Assembly: GCF_002127655.1 (NCBI RefSeq)
Contig: NZ_NEHB01000005.1
Span: 54,639 to 118,638 of the forward strand
Length of the DNA stretch: 64,000 nt
DNA from: Janthinobacterium sp. GW456P
GTDB taxonomy: Bacteria; Pseudomonadota; Gammaproteobacteria; Burkholderiales; Burkholderiaceae_D
Direction: 5' to 3'
A model generated the notes under the pieces. That model worked only from the letters and a program-made list of their open reading frames with translations, did not search any database and was not told the DNA's origin. Both the position numbers and the translations under genes were made by a program. Every line of letters begins with the position of its first letter. The first letter of the stretch is position 1. This document shows, piece by piece, positions 49,045 through 58,427 of the stretch.

Positions 49045-49928
49045 GCGCGGCCATCCTGAAAAGCCACGAAAAGGACCTGGGCGGCGGCTTCGTCGTGCGG
49101 CGTTTGCTGCCATCAAGCGCGAAACAGGCCGTCGGCCCCTTCATCTTCTTCGACCATTTCGGCCCCATCGACGTGGCGCCCGACGCCAACCACGACGTGC
49201 GCCCGCATCCGCATATCGGCCTGGCCACCGTCACCTATCTGTTCGAGGGCGCGATCGACCACCGCGACAGCATCGGCTCGTACCAGCGCATCGAGCCCGG
49301 CGCCATCAACTGGATGACGGCCGGACGCGGCATCGTGCATTCCGAACGCACGCCGCACGACCTGGCGGGCCAGCCGCACCGCACGCACGGCTTGCAGCTG
49401 TGGGCCGCGCTGCCGAAGGCGCACGAAGAGGATGAGCCGAGCTTCACGCACACGCCGCAGGCCGACATTCCCGTCGTCCCGCTCGACGGCGCCGTCGTCA
49501 AGGTCTTGATCGGCACGGCGTTTGGCCAGACCTCGCCCGTGCGCACCTACATGCAGACGGTGTACCTGGACGTGGCGCTGCAGGCGGGGCGCGCATTGCG
49601 CCTGGAAGGCTTGCCGCCGGAAGCGGCGATCTATCCGATCAGCGGGGAAGTGCTGGTCGATGGCGTGGCGCTCGCGCCGCACACCATGGCCTTGCTGCAA
49701 GCGGGCGACGTGCCCGTGGTGACGGCAGGCGGCGGTCCCGCGCAGTTCGTCGTGATCGGCGGCGAACCGCTGGACGGCCACCGCTACCTGTTCTGGAATT
49801 TCGTCTCGTCGAGCAAGGAGCGCCTGGCGCAGGCGGCCGACGACTGGAGCGCCCAGCGCATGGGACATGTGCCGGGCGAGACGGAATTCATCCCGCTGCC
49901 GAAGGCGCCATTGCGTCCTCCGGCATAA
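49041..49928 (+). CDS. Pirin family protein
   Basis: The 295-residue bicupin has the pirin N-terminal cupin with metal ligands in VRPHPHIGLATVTYLFEG and GRGIVHSE, and the C-terminal cupin (LQAGRALRLEGLPPEAAIYPISGE). Some bacterial pirins act as quercetinases or bind partner enzymes; the role here is unknown. It overlaps the osmC-like gene by four bases, suggesting a shared oxidative-stress or electrophile role. It is convergent with the TonB receptor gene. Confidence 0.9.
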   Translation: MSAAILKSHEKDLGGGFVVRRLLPSSAKQAVGPFIFFDHFGPIDVAPDANHDVRPHPHIGLATVTYLFEGAIDHRDSIGSYQRIEPGAINWMTAGRGIVHSERTPHDLAGQPHRTHGLQLWAALPKAHEEDEPSFTHTPQADIPVVPLDGAVVKVLIGTAFGQTSPVRTYMQTVYLDVALQAGRALRLEGLPPEAAIYPISGEVLVDGVALAPHTMALLQAGDVPVVTAGGGPAQFVVIGGEPLDGHRYLFWNFVSSSKERLAQAADDWSAQRMGHVPGETEFIPLPKAPLRPPA

Positions 49929-49952
49929 GCAGGCTTAGAAGCAGGCTTAGAA
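49929..49952. repeat. 12-bp tandem duplication at the TonB receptor stop codon
   Basis: GCAGGCTTAGAA occurs twice in a row. Each unit includes the receptor stop codon on the minus strand, so the stop is duplicated. The protein end (RARF, with the usual terminal aromatic) is unaffected. Confidence 0.85.
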
Positions 49953-52430
49953 GCGCGCGCGCAAGGTCAGTTGCGCCTTGCGCGGCTCGCCATAGAAATT
50001 GCCCCATGCAGGCGCGCCCACCGTCTGGTAGTAGCGCTTGTCGAGCAAGTTCGTCACAGACAGCGACGCCGTCCAGTTGCGGTCGATCTGGTAGGCGCCG
50101 CGCGCGCTCCACAAGGCATACGCGCCTTGCGCCACCGTGATGTTCTGCGTGACGCGCGAGCTCTCCGTCTGGAAGTTCACGCCGCCGCCCACGCTCCACT
50201 TCTGCAGGGCGCCGGGCAGGCGGTAGTCGCTCCACGCGCGCAGCATGTGGCGCGGCGAGTAGGTGCTGGCGAACATCACGCCCGCGTTCGACGTCTGCTC
50301 CAGGTATTTGAAATTGTTCAGGGTGTAGCCGGCGAACAGCTGCCAGCCCGGCGCCACTTCGCCGCTGATTTCCGCGTCGAGGCCTTCGCTGCGCACCTTG
50401 CCAGCCGAGAAATAGCACTCCGTGCCGGCCGAGCAGGTGTTGACCAGGTCCAGCTCCGCGCGGTTGCGCTGCTCGATGCGGAACAGTGCCAGCGAGGTAT
50501 TCACCTTGCCGTCGAATAGTTCACCCTTGACGCCCACTTCCAGGTTGCGCCCCTTGAGCGGATCGAGCAGGGCGCCATCGGCCGTGCGCTGGTTTTGCGG
50601 CTGGAAGATGTCGGAGACGCTGGCGTAGCCGGACCAGCGCTTGTCGAATGTGTAGATCACGCCGCCATACGGCGTGACGACGCCGTTTTCGCGGTAGGGA
50701 TCGATGTACACCTCGCCCGTGTCGCGGTACACGCTGTTCCATTTGTAGTTCGACACGCGCGTGCCCGCCACCACGGTGAGCGGATCGCTGACGCTGAAAC
50801 GGGCCACGCCGTAGGCGCCCGTCTGCGTCATCTTCGTGACGCTGGGGTCGCCCCGGTAGCTGTGTTCGCGGAACCAGGCGTCGCTCGGCTCGGCCACGCC
50901 GTGATTGGGCCGCAGCGGATTGTTCGCTTGCTGCAGCAGCGCCAGGCTGAAATCGCTGTCGCTTTCCAGGCGGTTCGTGCTGATGCCGGCGCTGAAGCCG
51001 TGGCGGCGGCCGAAGGCGTTGAATTTGCCGTCGAGCGACAGGTCGATGCCCTTGTTGGTGCTGCCATACTCGAACACGCCGCCATACATCATCATGCCGG
51101 CCAGGGTGGCCGGATCGATCGCGCCCTGGCTGAACATGTATTTCACGTCATGCCGTTCGCGCGTGGTGTTGGCGCTGGCTTTCAGCGACCAGTCGGCGTC
51201 GAAGCGGTGCTCGAATTCGGCGAAGATGGCCGTTTGGCGGCTAGCCCAGCGATTCCAGTCGGCGCCGAGGAAGGTCTCGCGCGGCAGTTTCGGGTCGCTG
51301 CCATCGCGGTAGCGGGGCATGCCGGAAAAGAAGGGCGTCGCGTGCAGTTTCTCGTAGCTGGCACCCGTCGTCAGCTTGCTGCCCGGCGCCAGGTCGAATT
51401 CCAGCACGCCATACAGCACGTCCGTGCGGCTGTCGGCCACGTCATAAAAATAATCGCGCTGGTCATGCGCGGCCACGGCGCGGCCGCGGATGCTGCCCGA
51501 CTCGTTCAGCGGACCGGTGACGTCGACTTCGCCGCGCACGTCGTTCCAGCGGCCCGTGCTGAGCGCCAGCTGCACCTGCTTTTCCGCCAGCGGGCGCTTG
51601 CGCACCATGTTGATGGCGGCGCCCGGCGAGCCTGTGCCCTGCAGCAGGCCGGTGGCGCCGCGCACGATTTCCACGCGATCGAGCATGGCCGTATTGCTGG
51701 TAAAGCTGTTCGCCTGCGGGTAGTACATGGCGCGGTTGACGCCGTCGAACTGGTAAGTGTCGACCATGAAGCCGCGCGAATACACGTAGCGCCCGCCCAT
51801 CGGGCTGTCGTACATGGTGATGCCGGTGGTGTTGGCCAGCACGGCGTCGATGGTGTTGAGGTTCTGGTCATCCATCTTCTGCCGCGTGACGACGCTGACG
51901 GACTGGGGAATCTCGCGCAGGGTCTGCACGCCCTTGCCGACGGTGACGGCGCGCGCCGCATACGAGTTGCTGTGTTCACTGACGGGGTCGCGCTCCATGC
52001 TGGCGTTCACGACCACGGGGGCCATGGTCTTTTCCACGCCGGCCGCCGCTGCGGAGGAGGGCGCCGCCTGGCGCAGCACGTAGGCGCCGTTCGGCAGCTG
52101 CACCGCTTCCAGGCCGCTGCCGGCCAGGACCTGGGCAAAGCCCTGCGCCACGTTGTGGCTGCCGCGCACGCCGGGCGAGCGCAGGCCGCGCGTTTGCGCC
52201 GGGTCGGTCGACAGGCTGACGCCGGCGGCGACGGCAAAATCGTTCAGGGCCGTTGCCAGCGGGCCGGCCGCAATGGCGTAGGCTTGCGGTGCCGCGCTTG
52301 GAGCGGCGGCCTGGCCTTGCGCCAGCGCGGGCGCGGCGAGAAACGCGGCGGGGGCGGCGCACGCCATGGCGATGACGGCCAGGCGGATGGCGCGCGCGGC
52401 GGGATGGAGGACGGGGGTGGTCAGCTGCAT
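49947..52430 (-). CDS. TonB-dependent siderophore receptor with signalling domain
   Basis: The 827-residue outer-membrane receptor has a signal peptide (about 1-38), an STN signalling domain (about 50-125), a plug (about 150-290; IPQSVSVVTRQKMDDQNLNT and VEIVRGATGLLQGTGSPGAAINM) and a 22-strand barrel ending in Phe. It is of the FpvA/FhuE hydroxamate or mixed siderophore type, and the substrate cannot be fixed. The STN domain signals to the FecR-like anti-sigma factor encoded 113 bp upstream. No second Fur box was seen there, so it may be read from a FecI-dependent promoter. Confidence 0.93.
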   Translation of the reverse strand: MQLTTPVLHPAARAIRLAVIAMACAAPAAFLAAPALAQGQAAAPSAAPQAYAIAAGPLATALNDFAVAAGVSLSTDPAQTRGLRSPGVRGSHNVAQGFAQVLAGSGLEAVQLPNGAYVLRQAAPSSAAAAGVEKTMAPVVVNASMERDPVSEHSNSYAARAVTVGKGVQTLREIPQSVSVVTRQKMDDQNLNTIDAVLANTTGITMYDSPMGGRYVYSRGFMVDTYQFDGVNRAMYYPQANSFTSNTAMLDRVEIVRGATGLLQGTGSPGAAINMVRKRPLAEKQVQLALSTGRWNDVRGEVDVTGPLNESGSIRGRAVAAHDQRDYFYDVADSRTDVLYGVLEFDLAPGSKLTTGASYEKLHATPFFSGMPRYRDGSDPKLPRETFLGADWNRWASRQTAIFAEFEHRFDADWSLKASANTTRERHDVKYMFSQGAIDPATLAGMMMYGGVFEYGSTNKGIDLSLDGKFNAFGRRHGFSAGISTNRLESDSDFSLALLQQANNPLRPNHGVAEPSDAWFREHSYRGDPSVTKMTQTGAYGVARFSVSDPLTVVAGTRVSNYKWNSVYRDTGEVYIDPYRENGVVTPYGGVIYTFDKRWSGYASVSDIFQPQNQRTADGALLDPLKGRNLEVGVKGELFDGKVNTSLALFRIEQRNRAELDLVNTCSAGTECYFSAGKVRSEGLDAEISGEVAPGWQLFAGYTLNNFKYLEQTSNAGVMFASTYSPRHMLRAWSDYRLPGALQKWSVGGGVNFQTESSRVTQNITVAQGAYALWSARGAYQIDRNWTASLSVTNLLDKRYYQTVGAPAWGNFYGEPRKAQLTLRARF

Positions 52431-52543
52431 GCTCGGTCTTTCTGCTCAGGGTATGGTCAATGGTGGATGAATCGGCTTCTTACCTGTCAAGCCGAAGCAG
52501 CGCTCCGAAACACCAACCCCTGGCGCAAAAAAACTGAAAATAA

Positions 52544-53512
52544 TTACGTTGACCGGGCCGACACGGTGGCCCAGTAGCGCGTGAAGTAGGTCACTTGCAG
52601 CCCGTGCGAGGCGCACAGGCTTTCCAGCACGGCGTCGATATCGTCGAGCCGGTAAGTGCCCGTGACGGGGCGTTGCGCCACGCCGGCGTCGCATGCCAGG
52701 CGCCCGCGCCGGTAGCGCGCCAGTTCCCGCACCAGCTGTTGCAGCGGCCAGTCGGCGGCCACCAGCATGCCGCGCAGCCAGCTGTCCTGGTGCGCCGGCA
52801 CGGCTTGCACGGCATCGCCGGCGCTTGCGGTAAAACTGAGCTGCTGGCCCGCTTCCAGGCGCCGCACGGCATCGGCGCGTGCCGCGCAGCGCACTTCCAC
52901 CGCGTGTTCGTAGACGCTGACGGTGCTGCCGCCGTCGTCGCAGCGCACGCCGAAGCGCGTGCCCAGCGCGCGGATCACGCCGTGCGGCGTCTCGACCAGG
53001 AAGGGGCGCGCATCGGGCGCCGTCGTGATCATGACTTCGCCATGGTGCAGGCGGATGCGGCGGCGCGCGGCGCTGTAATCGATGTCGGCGGCGCTATCCG
53101 TATTCATCTCCAGGCGCCCGCCATCGGCCAGGGTCACCTGGCGGCGCTGGCCCGGCGCCGTGCGCAAGGAGGCCGTCCACGCTTGCCAGGGTGCGGACTG
53201 CAAGCCCGCCTGGCCCAGCACGATGCCGCCGCCGGCCGCCACCAGCATGGCCAGCACTTTCGCGGCCGTGCGCCGGCGCTGCTGCGCCGCCTGCAGGGCG
53301 GGCAGGGCCAGCGCCTGCGGTATCGTGGCCAGCTGGCCGTCCATGCGCCGCAGCAGGACCCAGGCCCGTTCATGCTCGGCGCTGGCGTCGCGCCATGCCT
53401 GCAGGGCGGCCGGGTCGGCGCTGCCGCACTGGAGTTCCACATGCCAGTGGGCGGCGGCGGCCAGCACCTTGCGGGGGATTGGGGCCGAATGCGGCGTGGA
53501 CGGGGCAAACAT
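52544..53512 (-). CDS. FecR-like anti-sigma factor
   Basis: The 322-residue protein has an N-terminal cytoplasmic anti-sigma domain (about 1-80; LQAWRDASAEHERAWVLLRRM), one membrane helix (about 93-112) and a periplasmic FecR domain (about 125-320; RRQVTLADGGRLEMNTDSAAD and ALGTRFGVR). It would relay ligand occupancy of the TonB receptor to the sigma factor. The ATG at 53512 overlaps the sigma-factor stop by one base (TGATG). Confidence 0.92.
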   Translation of the reverse strand: MFAPSTPHSAPIPRKVLAAAAHWHVELQCGSADPAALQAWRDASAEHERAWVLLRRMDGQLATIPQALALPALQAAQQRRRTAAKVLAMLVAAGGGIVLGQAGLQSAPWQAWTASLRTAPGQRRQVTLADGGRLEMNTDSAADIDYSAARRRIRLHHGEVMITTAPDARPFLVETPHGVIRALGTRFGVRCDDGGSTVSVYEHAVEVRCAARADAVRRLEAGQQLSFTASAGDAVQAVPAHQDSWLRGMLVAADWPLQQLVRELARYRRGRLACDAGVAQRPVTGTYRLDDIDAVLESLCASHGLQVTYFTRYWATVSARST

Positions 53513-54021
53513 CAGCCGGCCGCCAGCAGCAGGCATTCCGTGTAGGCGCGCACCAGGTGCTTTTTCACGGTCGGCAAGGACACGCCCAGGCGCCGGCTGA
53601 TGTCCACATAGCTGAGCTCCTCGATCTGCGCCAGCAGGAAGATGGCCCGCGTGCGCGCGCCCAGGCGGTCGAGCAGGTGGTCGATGGCGAGCAGGGTTTC
53701 GATGATGATGGCGTGCGTTTCGGCGCAGACCGATATCGGCTCGGCTTGCTGCGCCAGCGCTTCCAGGTAGGCGTGCTCCAGCGCCTGGCGCCGGTAGCGG
53801 TCGATCAGCAAGCCGCGCGCGATGGTGGCCAGGTAGCCGCGCGGTTCGCGCAAGGGTGTCGTGTCGCGTTTGCCCAGCAGGCGCAAGAACGTATCCTGCG
53901 CCAGGTCGGCCGCCTCGGCGCGGTTGCCCAGCTTGCCGCGCAGCCAGCCATACAACCAGCCATGGTGTTCGCTGTACAAGGTACTCAGGTGGCTGGCATG
54001 GGTGGGACTGACGGTGCTCAC
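53512..54021 (-). CDS. ECF sigma factor, FecI type
   Basis: The ~169-residue sigma factor has region 2 (LYSEHHGWLYGWLRGKLGNR and AADLAQDTFLRLL) and region 4 (LSYVDISRRLGVSLPTVKKHL). It activates the adjacent receptor in response to siderophore. The GTG at 54021 is chosen because GGAG is six bases upstream. An ATG at 54108 would place the Fur box inside the coding region, which is unlikely. Confidence 0.9.
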   Translation of the reverse strand: MSTVSPTHASHLSTLYSEHHGWLYGWLRGKLGNRAEAADLAQDTFLRLLGKRDTTPLREPRGYLATIARGLLIDRYRRQALEHAYLEALAQQAEPISVCAETHAIIIETLLAIDHLLDRLGARTRAIFLLAQIEELSYVDISRRLGVSLPTVKKHLVRAYTECLLLAAG

Positions 54022-54087
54022 TGCGTTCTCCAGGCAAGGGATGGGCTGGGCTGACGGAACGCGGGGTGCCGGCTGGCTGGGCTGTTT

Positions 54088-54106
54088 GAGAATGATACTC
54101 ATTATC
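54088..54106 (-). promoter_or_regulatory. Fur box upstream of the FecI-type sigma gene
   Basis: On the minus strand the sequence is GATAATGAGTATCATTCTC, matching 17 of 19 positions of the classical Fur box GATAATGATAATCATTATC. It lies 67 bp before the chosen sigma-factor start. Iron-replete repression of the fecI-fecR unit is expected. Confidence 0.88.
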
Positions 54107-54130
54107 ACATTGCCATGCGGGTGGCGTCAA

Positions 54131-54730
54131 TTACTGTCCGCCACCGAGGCGCCAGCGCTCCTGCCACTGTTGCAGATCCGCCCAGGCTTGCTGCAGGGCA
54201 GTGGCGCACCAGCGCAGCAGGCCCTCGAACGCCAGCACGCTGCGCTGCCAGTGGATGCCGTCGAAAAACACATGGTCGGCCACGATGGTGGCGGCCAGCC
54301 AGGCGGCGCTGATGACGATGATGTCGTGGCGGCCGCTTTTCCACCAGCGCAGCGAGTGGCGGCGGAAAATCCACGGCACCCCCAGCGGATTGGGCCAGTC
54401 GGCCAGCAGATGCATGATGCCGCCGGCGGCAAAGCCGAACAAGGGAGGCGCCCACAGGTGGTGCGGCAATTGCAGATACGTGTAGATGAGCAGGGCGATC
54501 CAGGCCAGGCCCCAGTGCGTCCACGTGCGGTGCGTGATCCACAGCTTGTGCGTGCGCGCCCACCAGGCCACTTCCAGCCAGTCCGGCGCCGTGCCGCCCA
54601 GCGCCCCCATGACAAAGGCGAGCATGCTCAGCACTTGATAGGGGCCGCCGGCGCCAGCGTGCGCGACGAGGGCCGCGGCGATCACGCCGGCAGCCCAACC
54701 GGTCGCGTGATGCGCTTTGTTGGAAGCCAT
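54131..54730 (-). CDS. YdjM-like membrane-bound metal-dependent hydrolase (DUF457)
   Basis: The 199-residue membrane protein has about four helices and the metal-ligand pattern of YdjM/LexA-binding inner-membrane hydrolases: AHHATGW near the N-terminus, GTAPDWLE, THRTWTHWG and GGIMHLLADWPNPLG. E. coli YdjM is SOS-linked; no LexA box was seen here. It sits upstream of the Fur-controlled unit on the same strand but is probably independent of it. Substrate is unknown. Confidence 0.8.
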   Translation of the reverse strand: MASNKAHHATGWAAGVIAAALVAHAGAGGPYQVLSMLAFVMGALGGTAPDWLEVAWWARTHKLWITHRTWTHWGLAWIALLIYTYLQLPHHLWAPPLFGFAAGGIMHLLADWPNPLGVPWIFRRHSLRWWKSGRHDIIVISAAWLAATIVADHVFFDGIHWQRSVLAFEGLLRWCATALQQAWADLQQWQERWRLGGGQ

Positions 54731-54990
54731 AGAAAATGTAAAACGCCGCGCGGACGCTGTGTGAAATACAGGGGGATATTAACTGGATGAATATACAGTA
54801 TTCAAGGGCGTGAAGGGAGGCTTTTTGCAGAATATCTGCTATTAAATTGTTAAATTCTGTGTCGGGGAGACTCGCCCGGGCGAACGCGGCAAGTCATGCC
54901 GGCCGGCCAAGTATGTTATGCAGCTGATAATGTAATTGGCGCGCGGCGCGCTATGCTGAAAGCAGTCGCATGTTTCGAAGAGGTGTCGCC

Positions 54991-55095
54991 ATGAAAATTC
55001 CGCGCGAATTGCAGATTCCCGCCATCGTGTTTACGCTCGAAGCGGTGTTTATTCTGGGCTTGTCGATGATTTTTCTCATCCTGGTGCCCCGCTAG
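54991..55095 (+). CDS. Single-helix small membrane protein (34 residues)
   Basis: The frame begins MKIPRELQIPAIVFTLEAVF and is one continuous hydrophobic helix ending LVPR. A GAAGAGG ribosome site is about seven bases before the ATG at 54991, which supports translation. No partner gene is adjacent on the same strand. The 260 bp upstream hold no other gene. It resembles the stand-alone small membrane proteins often missed by gene callers. Confidence 0.55.
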   Translation: MKIPRELQIPAIVFTLEAVFILGLSMIFLILVPR

Positions 55096-55169
55096 CGTCC
55101 GAAAAAGCCGTAGCCGCGTTGCACTGATTATTTTTCCGGCGCGGGCCGGCCAGGGGGCAGGTGGCGGCG

Positions 55170-56804
55170 TCAGGCGGTCAGCGCGCCGCTATCGCATAGC
55201 ACCGCGCCTTCGGTGCGGATGATCCAGCATTCCGGATACGGTTCGCTGGCGAAGCGGTTGTGCCGCGCGAAGCCGCTGAGCTTGTCGAGCGCGGTGGCCG
55301 GGGCCAGCGCGGTTTCCTTGCCGCTGGCCGTGTCCAGGTGCCAGAAACCGCCGTGGCGGTGGAATAGCACGGGAAGGCCGCTGGCCTGCGGCGTGGCAAG
55401 GTGGCTTGCCGGCGTGGGCTGGGTGTCGGGCAGCAGCAGGTAAAAACACTCGGCGCGGGCGCCGTGGTCGATGCGGTGCAGGATCACGCCGTGCGCGAGG
55501 ATGGCCGTGACGCTGAGCACGACGATGCCCTTGATGCTGGCGGACAATTCGATGCGCATGCCCAGGCGCAGGGCGACGGGTTTGTGCTTGCCGGGCCAGA
55601 CGCCGTCGAGCAGCAGGCCGTAGCGCGACACGTCCTCGATTTCAAAGCCTTGCTGGCTGCGCCGGATGATGGCGTGGCGGCCCGACAGGCGGCGCGTCAA
55701 GCCATTATTGTCCTGGCCGTCGGGGCTGAAATGGCTGAGCAGCACATCGGCTTCGGGGTCCACCAGCTCGAAGCGTCCCAGCATGCATTCTTCCAGCGCG
55801 AACAGGCGGACCTGGCGCTGTTCGCCCGCTTCCGGCGCCGCATTGACGAGGCAGGCAGCCTGGCTCGGGTGCGGATGGCAGTGGCTGGCGGCGGGCAGGT
55901 CGACTTCGATCAACTCCTCGTCCCAGGCAATCGTGGCAAAGCCCATGTCGATCTTGCCTTGCGGGGCCGACAAATCGACGTGGGCGATGCCGGCATTGCG
56001 CGCCGTGACGTCGAGGTTGCAACCGTCGCCGCCCGTCACGCGGGCAATCGAGGCGTCGTCGGCCATCACGCGCACGTTCTTGTGCGTGCTGAGGAAGATC
56101 TGGTGGATTTCCGTCAGGGTGGCGTCGCGGCGCGGCACGAGGATGACAAACGTGCACACCCATTTCTGCGCCACGGCGCCATCGACATGGCTGTGCACTT
56201 CCACTTCGATCTGGTATTGCCCATGTTCCTTGTTACGCGAGGAAAACTCGACAAACACGGGGCGCCAGTCGCCACGCGTGGTGCGCACGAAATCATGCTG
56301 GACGGCGCCGCGCGGGATCAGGTCCGAGCGCAGTCGCAAGGTCAGCTGCGGCGCGCAGCTGGCGCTCATGCCGCGCAATTCCATTTTCAGCGTTTGCCGT
56401 CCGCCTGCCGCACGGGGATCGAAGCCGCTGATGTGCAGGTGGGCATGTATCGGCTGGTAAGCTGGCGCAGTGGCCGGCTGTGCGGCGGGCACTGGGGTAA
56501 ATGTTGGCAGGCTGGCGGGGGGCGAGGCTGGCGCGGGGCTGGTCACCGCTTGAGCCGCATCGCGTATCACCGCATCGCGCATCGCGACATCATGCGCACG
56601 GGCGTGCGGAAGCGCCGTTGCCGATGGCTCGGAACGGGCGCTGCGCAGTGCGGTCAACAGGTCGTAGCTGCTGGGGGTAGTCGTCGCTTGCGGGTGGTTG
56701 CCCGCGCAGACTGTTTCCCCAGGCAAGACCCAGAACGTACAGTGCGGGTGCTCCGGGTTGCTGCATTTTTTCATGACATTCTGACTCGAATCGAGCGGGG
56801 ACAT
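55170..56804 (-). CDS. Zinc-ribbon FHA-domain protein
   Basis: The ~544-residue cytoplasmic protein has an N-terminal Cys/His cluster (KKCSNPEHPHC and VCAGNH, about 12-36), a Pro/Ala-rich linker (about 75-130), a beta-rich middle domain (about 135-320) and an FHA domain (about 340-425). The FHA domain has GRFELV, the phosphothreonine-binding SGRH and RYGLLLDG. The C-terminal ~110 residues are unassigned. FHA domains bind phosphothreonine, so the kinase at 46.2 kb is a candidate partner. The ATG at 56804 follows AGAGGG. A longer reading upstream lacks support. Confidence 0.82.
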   Translation of the reverse strand: MSPLDSSQNVMKKCSNPEHPHCTFWVLPGETVCAGNHPQATTTPSSYDLLTALRSARSEPSATALPHARAHDVAMRDAVIRDAAQAVTSPAPASPPASLPTFTPVPAAQPATAPAYQPIHAHLHISGFDPRAAGGRQTLKMELRGMSASCAPQLTLRLRSDLIPRGAVQHDFVRTTRGDWRPVFVEFSSRNKEHGQYQIEVEVHSHVDGAVAQKWVCTFVILVPRRDATLTEIHQIFLSTHKNVRVMADDASIARVTGGDGCNLDVTARNAGIAHVDLSAPQGKIDMGFATIAWDEELIEVDLPAASHCHPHPSQAACLVNAAPEAGEQRQVRLFALEECMLGRFELVDPEADVLLSHFSPDGQDNNGLTRRLSGRHAIIRRSQQGFEIEDVSRYGLLLDGVWPGKHKPVALRLGMRIELSASIKGIVVLSVTAILAHGVILHRIDHGARAECFYLLLPDTQPTPASHLATPQASGLPVLFHRHGGFWHLDTASGKETALAPATALDKLSGFARHNRFASEPYPECWIIRTEGAVLCDSGALTA

Positions 56805-57001
56805 TGCGCCCTCTGTTATACATGAGAGCTTACGCGCTTTTGCGCCTGCTTGGCAACTTTCGCGGCGTCTGAATGCGCCCTTTTTGCCTAAATTCATCCG
56901 CTTGGTCACAGCTTGCCATGCATGTCATGGAAACTATTGCTCAAAAACACATTTTATGTCTTTCCGGATATGTTATTTTGATATCGATAGTCCAGCGGCG
57001 T

Positions 57002-57853
57002 TCAGCTGCGCCGTTTGTCGACGATGACTTCCAGATACTCGCCTGGCACCACCAGCGAGTGGACGCCCGCCGTATTCAGGCGTTCGAGCAGGGCAAGCAG
57101 TTCCTGTTCCAGCGCCTCGGCGCCGGCCGCGTCGAGCGCGGCAAAGGCCTTGTGGACGGGGCCGTAATAATCGCGGAAGACCTGCACCCAGTGGTGAGCG
57201 GAGGCGTAGCGGAAATTGAAGACCTTGCGCTGGCTGTGCACCTGCTCGGCCGCCTGGCCGAACAGGTCGCGCACATACGCTTCCTCGCCCCAGCGGGCCG
57301 GCGACACCACGCCTGCCGGAGGCGGTACATATTGGCCGATAGTCTTGAAAAGCTGGCCGATAACGCCGTCCGGGGTCCAGTTGGCCATGCCGATGCGTCC
57401 GCCGGGACGCAGCACGCGCAGCATTTCGCTGGCCGCGCGCCGGTGGTCGGGCGTGAACATGACGCCGAAGGTCGACAGAGCCGCGTCGAAACTGGCATCG
57501 GCGAAGGGCAGGGCTTCGGCGTCGGCCACGCGGAAGGTCACGGCCAGCCCTTCCGCCTCGGCGCGCGCGCGCCCCTTGTCCAGCAGCGCCGGCACATAAT
57601 CGGTGGACACGACACGGGCAAAGCGGCGCGCCGCCGCCAAGGTGGCGTTGCCGTTGCCGGCGGCGATGTCGATGACGTCTTCGTGGGCGCGGATATCGGC
57701 GGCCTCGGCCAGCGACTCGCCGACCGGCTGCAGGGTCACGCCGATGACGGCGAAGTCGCCGCTGGCCCAGCCTGCTTGCTGGCGCTGCTTGATGGTGGCG
57801 TAGTCGGGCGCGCCGGCGGCGCCGGCCTGCGGTGACGGGGTGGTATTGCTCAT
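57002..57853 (-). CDS. SAM-dependent class I methyltransferase
   Basis: The 283-residue protein has the Rossmann-fold SAM site VIDIAAGNGNATLAAARRF (about 62-80), acidic VVSTDYVP, VADAEALPFADASFD and the post-motif LRVLRPGGRIGMANW. It is of the UbiE/Methyltransf_11 type with unknown acceptor. AGGAG precedes the ATG at 57853; a longer frame starts at 57910 without such a site. It is upstream of the FHA gene on the same strand, with a 197-bp gap. Confidence 0.88.
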   Translation of the reverse strand: MSNTTPSPQAGAAGAPDYATIKQRQQAGWASGDFAVIGVTLQPVGESLAEAADIRAHEDVIDIAAGNGNATLAAARRFARVVSTDYVPALLDKGRARAEAEGLAVTFRVADAEALPFADASFDAALSTFGVMFTPDHRRAASEMLRVLRPGGRIGMANWTPDGVIGQLFKTIGQYVPPPAGVVSPARWGEEAYVRDLFGQAAEQVHSQRKVFNFRYASAHHWVQVFRDYYGPVHKAFAALDAAGAEALEQELLALLERLNTAGVHSLVVPGEYLEVIVDKRRS

Positions 57854-58001
57854 GGCATGCTCCTGGTGGCGTTGGCGAGGTCCTTTCGTCAGACCGCGCG
57901 CCACGGGCATGGTTCATTTTTATACAGACCGCCGGGAGCGTGGCGGCGTTTTGCATTATGCTGGCGCAACCATTCCCCAACTCGTTGCCTGACGCTGAAA
58001 G

Positions 58002-58427
58002 ATGACCATGCCCGCCCAACGCCCGCTCCAGCTTGCCATTGCCTATGGCGCCGCCTTGTGTGCATTCCTCGCCATCGACGCCCTGTGGCTGGCGGTGCTG
58101 ATGAAACCCGTGTATGCCGCGGCGCTGGGACCGCTATTGGCGGACACGCCCCGCTGGGCGCCGGCCGTGTTGTTTTACCTGCTGTACGTGGCGGGGCTGG
58201 TGGTGTTTGCCGTCCTGCCCGGCCTGCGGGCGCGCCGCGGACGCACGGCGGCCGCGCTGGGCGCTCTGCTGGGGCTGCTTGCCTACGGCACCTATGATTT
58301 GAGCAACTATGCGACCTTGCGCGGCTGGCCGCTGGCCTTGACGGCGATCGACATGGCGTGGGGCACCGTGCTGTCGGCCGTGTCGGCCACGGCCGGCTAC
58401 CTGGCCGCTAGCCGCCTGGGACGGTGA
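58002..58427 (+). CDS. DUF2177 family membrane protein
   Basis: The 141-residue protein has four predicted membrane helices and the DUF2177 features FLAIDALWLAVLMKPVYAA, AYGTYDLSNYATLRGWP and IDMAWGTVLSA. Function is not known. Its last 20 bases overlap the end of the convergent phosphatase gene. An ATG two codons downstream (58008) is an equally good start. Confidence 0.82.
   Translation: MTMPAQRPLQLAIAYGAALCAFLAIDALWLAVLMKPVYAAALGPLLADTPRWAPAVLFYLLYVAGLVVFAVLPGLRARRGRTAAALGALLGLLAYGTYDLSNYATLRGWPLALTAIDMAWGTVLSAVSATAGYLAASRLGR

Noticed and set aside
54022-54108. Longer sigma-factor start at the ATG 54108
   Set aside because: It would place the Fur box within the coding region and adds residues with no sigma-factor similarity. 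The GTG at 54021 has a better ribosome site.
53513-54130. A single long frame joining FecR with upstream sequence
   Set aside because: The upstream part is the out-of-frame shadow of the FecI-type sigma gene. FecR starts at 53512 with a one-base overlap.
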